A stretch of DNA of 64,000 nucleotides. Source: Volvox africanus. Taxonomy: Eukaryota; Chlorophyta; Chlorophyceae; Chlamydomonadales; Volvocaceae. Numbering within the stretch: the stretch's first letter is position 1; every line of letters begins with the position of its first letter. Location of the stretch: positions 1-64,000 of the forward strand of contig BSDZ01000076.1 in the NCBI GenBank assembly GCA_030268105.1. Reading direction: 5' to 3'. Positions 61,201-64,000 of this stretch are shown here, one piece after another. The notes under the pieces were generated by a model that saw only the letters and a list, made by a program, of their open reading frames with translations, made no database searches and was not told where the DNA came from. The position numbers were made by a program, and so were the translations under genes.

Positions 61201-63071
61201 GGGGGTAAAGGTTTACGCGCATTTATTCATCATTAGGCGGTGAGTGGTGGATGCCACACAGCAGAGGTTCAGTGACGTCCAATAGAAATCTCCTATCAAG
61301 TGGCTTGCAAGCAAGTCACTATGATGACGATGGATATCATAATCCTCATGTATACAGGTGCCACCCAGCCCCATACTGACTTCACCACAGCACTTCAATT
61401 TGGCCGATTGAAATATGGGATCATTATTTTTCCTCGGATGTATAATGTATGTTGGTTGTGTCCTGAGATAAATTCTGAAGAGGCCAATGTCGTGCCTTTG
61501 GAGATTGTATGCCCTCCGCTCTTGATGTGTGTGTGGATCGATGCAGGTGGCCAGTACCAATGTGCTGCAGATTATGACGTAAAAGGAGACCACGTGGGTG
61601 ACATCGCCAAAGCGTTGTTCCTTCCTTTGCCACAAACATCAGTCTACAGAGTTGCAGTAATGCATGCAGTCAAGACTCAAGATGCGAGTTCTTTGTTCAC
61701 ACAGATGGCAACTACTGTTACTTGAAGCTTAACCCACTGACTGGCGTTTGTGGACCTACAAATACAAGCACATATGTGGACAAAGTCTGCTTCAGGGTGG
61801 GTATCTTCATACCCACTTTCCTATTCTATGTATACCGCATACCCAACCTTTCCACCTACCTGCCTCAACGCTGCCACAGTTGTGTCTGCATCAACAGATA
61901 ATTGCTCCTTGTGGTATGTAATATGTAACACTCACCACCACCACCCCCATCGGTGTAATGGGTTTGTATGTGGCAGTTGGGAATCATTAGGTGCTCATAA
62001 TTGTCTGTTTGAGTGACCCGTCTATGTCATCGTAGAGGTGGTTGCTGAAACGACATCAAAACTATTATTCCAACCGCCGCCTCGCTCACATGTCTCTAGT
62101 TGTCTATATATATATATTTTTTTTGTGTGTATTTATAGGTTTAGTGTGCCGCCATATTATAGGACAGCCTTAATTTGCCGGCTATCATGATCCAGAATTA
62201 TATACCTAAGCCAGTTGATTACGTTATCAACTGAAATTAATATCATCGTGCAACTGATGGCCGTGAGGCGGCTGCCTAATAATTACTGGGTATTTCCTCA
62301 CATGCATGGTCGGTGCACAGAATGAAGCACGTGCAATGGTTACACCATCCTGCCTTACTATTTTTCTGGCTGGTGCATTCCCTCACTGCTGGTCGCAGGC
62401 AAGTGGACCCCCATCACCACCTCCTCCCATCACCACCACCCCCAATCACCATGACTACCATCACCAGGTAAATTGGGAAACACAGATGTTTAAACAAGGT
62501 GATGTTTAGGCACGAGAAGTTTCATCTGAGGCCAGTTATGCTGGCTTAGGGTTTTTAGGGTTTGTTGATTCGTTCATCACCTGCTGCAGATCGATGGCTG
62601 GTGATTATTTGGAGTGGGCAGACATCCATCTTTCCCACCACCAGTGCATATTACTGCGATGGGTCTCACTGTACCTGTATGTATCTGAAAGCTAGATCCA
62701 TGAATTGCTTGCTCAGCTTGGTTAAAACTCCAGCAAAACGATTTCCAATTGGGATTTGGTCCCTATGCACGACCACCCGCTTACATGTACATACAGATGC
62801 AGGTTCTTTCTGCCTTCGAAAAGCCTACAACCGCAAAGAAGGTTACTACATCTCTCCTCCCTGCAAGAGCGGCTATGATGAAGTGTATGGGATGTGCATC
62901 CCTAAATGTGCTGATGGATACTCCTTAAGTGATTTATTCTTTTGCTTTGGTGAGGTTCCCAGTAGCTATCCCGTCATGTGCAACAGTGCAGTGTGGGCCA
63001 CATCCCAAGCGGGCTGTGATAAAATTAACAAAGTCATCTCAGAACTGAGGAAAAACATACGGCTATTCTAG
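49169..63071 (+). CDS. Multi-exon gene for a secreted repeated PAN/Apple-domain protein
   Basis: Spliced gene model built by hand; all introns start GT and end AG. Exons: 49169-49223, 50357-50418, 50896-51035, 51912-52042, 52867-53114, 53854-54137, 54803-54933, 55758-56005, 56746-57029, 57697-57827, 58652-58899, 59638-59924, 60593-60724, 61547-61796, 62399-62467, possibly 62590-62676, and 62803-63071. Phases agree from exon 1 to exon 12. Exons 13 and 14 are broken by indels. The protein of roughly 1000 residues would have a signal peptide, eight PAN/Apple-like Cys-rich domains in four pairs, Ser-Pro-rich linkers between pairs and a Cys-rich C-terminus. PAN domains bind proteins or carbohydrates outside the cell, so a wall, matrix or surface-adhesion role is likely but inferred. 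Confidence 0.7.
49744..49893 (+). repeat. Short interspersed repeat, copy 1 (intron 1)
   Basis: Starts GTGTTACACTGTGGGCGAC and shares blocks GCACCGGGG, CCTGACCGG and CCACAGCGCAG with the copy at 51250-51415, followed by a TA-rich microsatellite. The two copies are diverged. Confidence 0.65.
50357..50418 (+). CDS. Exon 2: short linker exon
   Basis: 62 nt between CAGCAG and GTACTG. It completes the phase-1 codon of exon 1 and ends in phase 0, matching exon 3. It codes GVSGTARRDLSSSTGYTTAV followed by Gln. It was chosen because it is the exon that keeps the frame between the signal peptide and unit 1. The donor is weak, so confidence is moderate. Confidence 0.45.
50896..53114 (+). CDS. Unit 1 exons (3, 4, 5): PAN domains 1 and 2
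   Basis: Exons 50896-51035, 51912-52042 and 52867-53114. Exon 3 starts with a short Pro-containing linker (PPVAPALPWG) instead of the long one of later units. Exons 3 and 4 together form one PAN/Apple-like domain with cysteines in WGCYAK, LACRQECYNE, MCTFSV, RKCYLK and VLCF. Exon 5 codes a second such domain with cysteines in YQCAAD, KACPS, QSCSNACSQ, SRCEF, NYCYLK, GVCGP and KVCF. The exon phases 0-2, 2-1 and 1-0 allow the three-exon cassette to be duplicated without frame damage. The intron between exons 3 and 4 carries an inserted repeat not found in other units. Confidence 0.75.
51250..51415 (+). mobile_element. Short interspersed element inserted in unit 1 intron
   Basis: 166 bp present in unit 1 and absent from the same place in units 2, 3 and 4. 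It is flanked by the 8-bp duplication CTAGGTAT (51242-51249 and 51416-51423) where the other units have one copy. No clear terminal inverted repeats or pol III boxes were seen, so its class is open: a SINE-like element, or a non-autonomous DNA element since 8 bp fits hAT. Confidence 0.8.
51607..51630 (+). repeat. (TG)n microsatellite in the intron after exon 3
   Basis: A TG run followed by GCGCGCGC, repeated at the same place in every unit (near 54505, 57394 and 60291) with slightly different lengths. Confidence 0.85.
53854..56005 (+). CDS. Unit 2 exons (6, 7, 8): Pro-rich linker and PAN domains 3 and 4
   Basis: Exons 53854-54137, 54803-54933 and 55758-56005. Exon 6 begins with about 60 residues rich in SPPPP motifs (SGPPSPPP, PKPPSPPPP, LASPPPPSPP), read in the only frame of this stretch that stays open and leads into PWGCYAK. 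The linker resembles hydroxyproline-rich wall proteins. PAN domains match unit 1 at nearly every residue. Exon lengths 284, 131 and 248 nt preserve phase. Confidence 0.78.
56746..58899 (+). CDS. Unit 3 exons (9, 10, 11): Pro-rich linker and PAN domains 5 and 6
   Basis: Exons 56746-57029, 57697-57827 and 58652-58899, with the same lengths as in unit 2 (284, 131 and 248 nt) and essentially identical coding sequence, including linker and all cysteines. The near absence of even silent differences argues for very recent duplication or homogenisation by gene conversion. Confidence 0.78.
59638..61796 (+). CDS. Unit 4 exons (12, 13, 14): PAN domains 7 and 8, indel-damaged
   Basis: Exon 12 (59638-59924) has several one-base indels in the Pro-rich linker that shift the reading to His/Thr-rich codons and then restore it before PWGCYAK; net length 287 nt keeps phase. 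Exon 13 (60593-60724) has scattered insertions and deletions and loses its frame (for example near 60602 and 60655). Exon 14 (61547-61796) has two extra bases near 61614. Introns of this unit show the same kind of small indels. This is either decay of the last unit or residual sequencing error. Confidence 0.6.
62399..63071 (+). CDS. C-terminal exons: short linker and Cys-rich tail
   Basis: Exon 62399-62467 is a shortened Pro-rich linker. Final exon 62803-63071 codes 88 residues with cysteines in SFCLRK, PPCKSGY, GMCIPKCADGY, FFCFG, VMCNS and AGCDK and ends at TAG 63069-63071. The final exon needs phase 1, whereas the linker as read ends in phase 0. An extra exon at 62590-62676 (87 nt, phase neutral, containing YYCDGSHC) fits the final exon but does not fix the mismatch. 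An uncorrected one-base error in the linker would. The Cys pattern CxxGY..G.C...C.xGY resembles small extracellular Cys-rich modules, but I cannot name a family. Confidence 0.5.
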
Positions 63072-63362
63072 TGATGAATGTGCGGCTTCCATTTATGGAA
63101 ATTGCAATCTCATGGTCTACGGACCAGCATCATCGCTTTCTGTGGAATATATGTTGGGCTTTTATGAAGTGTATATTTTGATTCGGTCCCACTGCCTGCA
63201 CATCTCCGTTTGCTCATGAACACACAATATGTATGTGAAGCGTTTTGATGACTGAGAAGCTCCGCCCTGACATTATTATTTGCGTATATAGCAAATATCA
63301 CGAATTACAAATTGGTTTTTTTCCTCGTCGAGTTTGTAAGCAGGGTCGCAAGATGGAGTATT

Positions 63363-63371
63363 TGTAATAAA
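63363..63371 (+). terminator. Possible polyadenylation signal
   Basis: TGTAA overlapping AATAAA, about 290 bp after the stop codon. TGTAA is the usual signal in volvocine green algae and AATAAA elsewhere, so either could act here. Confidence 0.35.
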
Positions 63372-64000
63372 CTAGTTTTTGAGTAATATTAACATAAAAG
63401 CTTCCAATAACAACAAGGCGAGCTGCTGAATTTAAAAATGGTAAGTCAGAAAAGTTGAGGCGAAAGACTGCAATACTGCCGCGTTCTGTTATGCCTAACC
63501 ACTCTACAAGCTGATAACAGCGTTCTGTGACAGCCTGGCTCGGCAGCGGTGGAACCCGTGTTTTCCTGTCACCCCCCCCCTTGTCAATCGACGAACGTGC
63601 AGGAACTGTGCCACATGTCGGGACGCGATGCCGGAGGGGTCACGAAAATGAACGCACCAACAATTTAATTTCAACATCATTATAAGTCACGACTGGATGC
63701 TGCCAATTATTCAAAATCAGGGAAGCCCAGCTTCACCACCAACTGAGACCAAGCAAAAGGCCGTAAATGCATATCCCTACTTCTCAGAGTCAGCTCGTGA
63801 CGACCAGGCTATGGGTCTGAAGGAGGACCACAGCCAGAGCACTCTTGCCCAGCAGATGGCGAAGTTCTGGTGAAAAAGCATTCCACAGACCTGATAATTC
63901 TCTAAGATACGTTACAAACAGAACCTACAGAGGACACCTGGAACAGACTACCCTTCTCGAGGAGCAGCTTCTGACTGTATACACCTAAACAGAAAATACA
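63372..64000. other. Downstream flank, no gene seen
   Basis: About 630 bp with a C run near 63573-63581 and no supported ORF, repeat or RNA gene. Confidence 0.4.

Larger units (their letters stand above)
50909..62035 (+). repeat. Tandem array of about 2.9-kb gene units
   Basis: Unit 1 is 50909-54010 (3102 bp, longer because of an inserted repeat and microsatellite growth). Unit 2 is 54011-56902 (2892 bp), unit 3 is 56903-59797 (2895 bp) and unit 4 runs from 59798 until homology decays near 62035. Each unit starts at CGCCTGTAGCACCAGC. Introns are as similar as exons; units 2 and 3 differ by only a handful of bases by eye. Confidence 0.93.

Noticed and set aside
50909..62035. CRISPR-like or satellite array
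   Set aside because: The repeat period is 2.9 kb with exons and introns inside; it is a gene-internal tandem duplication.

Overview
The window is eukaryotic and chromosomal. It has spliced genes, long LTR retrotransposons, microsatellites and no bacterial operons. The one well-resolved host gene joins PAN/Apple domains with Ser-Pro-Pro-Pro-Pro linkers, a style common in cell-wall and matrix proteins of green-lineage algae. That makes an alga a plausible source, but this is a weak inference. About the first 46 kb is almost entirely Ty3/gypsy (Metaviridae) retrotransposon of the chromovirus type, meaning the integrase ends in a chromodomain. From about 49 kb to the end lies one large repeat-built host gene.

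Retrotransposon layout: an old, decayed minus-strand element B (2762-29559) is split by two younger relatives. Element A (1-2761, minus, running off the left edge) sits in its integrase region. Element C (4321-25893, minus) sits in its reverse transcriptase, flanked by the 5-bp duplication AGTAA. Element C is itself split by element D (8526-15996, plus, intact ORFs, 5-bp duplication GCTTA) and by element E (16991-23748, plus, intact ORFs, 3' LTR cut to about 114 bp). Then come a fragment of an LTR, a solo LTR (29768-30587, duplication AATGT), two LTR-plus-leader remnants of a diverged family (30728-31728 and 32227-33198), a decayed plus element F (33655-40307) fused 3'-end to 3'-side with a truncated minus element G (40308-45075), and a solo LTR inside G (40765-41630, duplication AGTAC). 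A still more diverged pol tail and LTR lie at 46171-46990, next to a fold-back repeat rich in CGTTAGG motifs.

How the elements work: each full copy has about 820-bp LTRs starting TGTTGT and ending ACAACA, a primer-binding site beginning TGG, a gag with one zinc knuckle, and a pol with protease, reverse transcriptase, RNase H, integrase (DD35E) and chromodomain. A G-rich polypurine tract precedes the 3' LTR and there is no env. Gag and pol lie in the same frame, separated by a single UAG followed by GGG. This is conserved in every copy where it can be read, so pol is probably made by stop-codon readthrough. The leader carries two conserved short ORFs that can be joined by a small intron and may be an unannotated gag N-terminus.

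Host gene: 49169-63071 can be assembled as a signal-peptide exon, a short exon, then nearly identical 2.9-kb tandem units. Each unit carries three exons coding two PAN/Apple domains plus, from unit 2 on, a proline-rich linker. A Cys-rich C-terminal exon follows. Units 2 and 3 are almost identical in introns as well as exons. Unit 4 carries a cluster of one- and two-base indels that break two exons and could be assembly error or decay. A short interspersed repeat with an 8-bp target duplication has inserted into an intron of unit 1 only.
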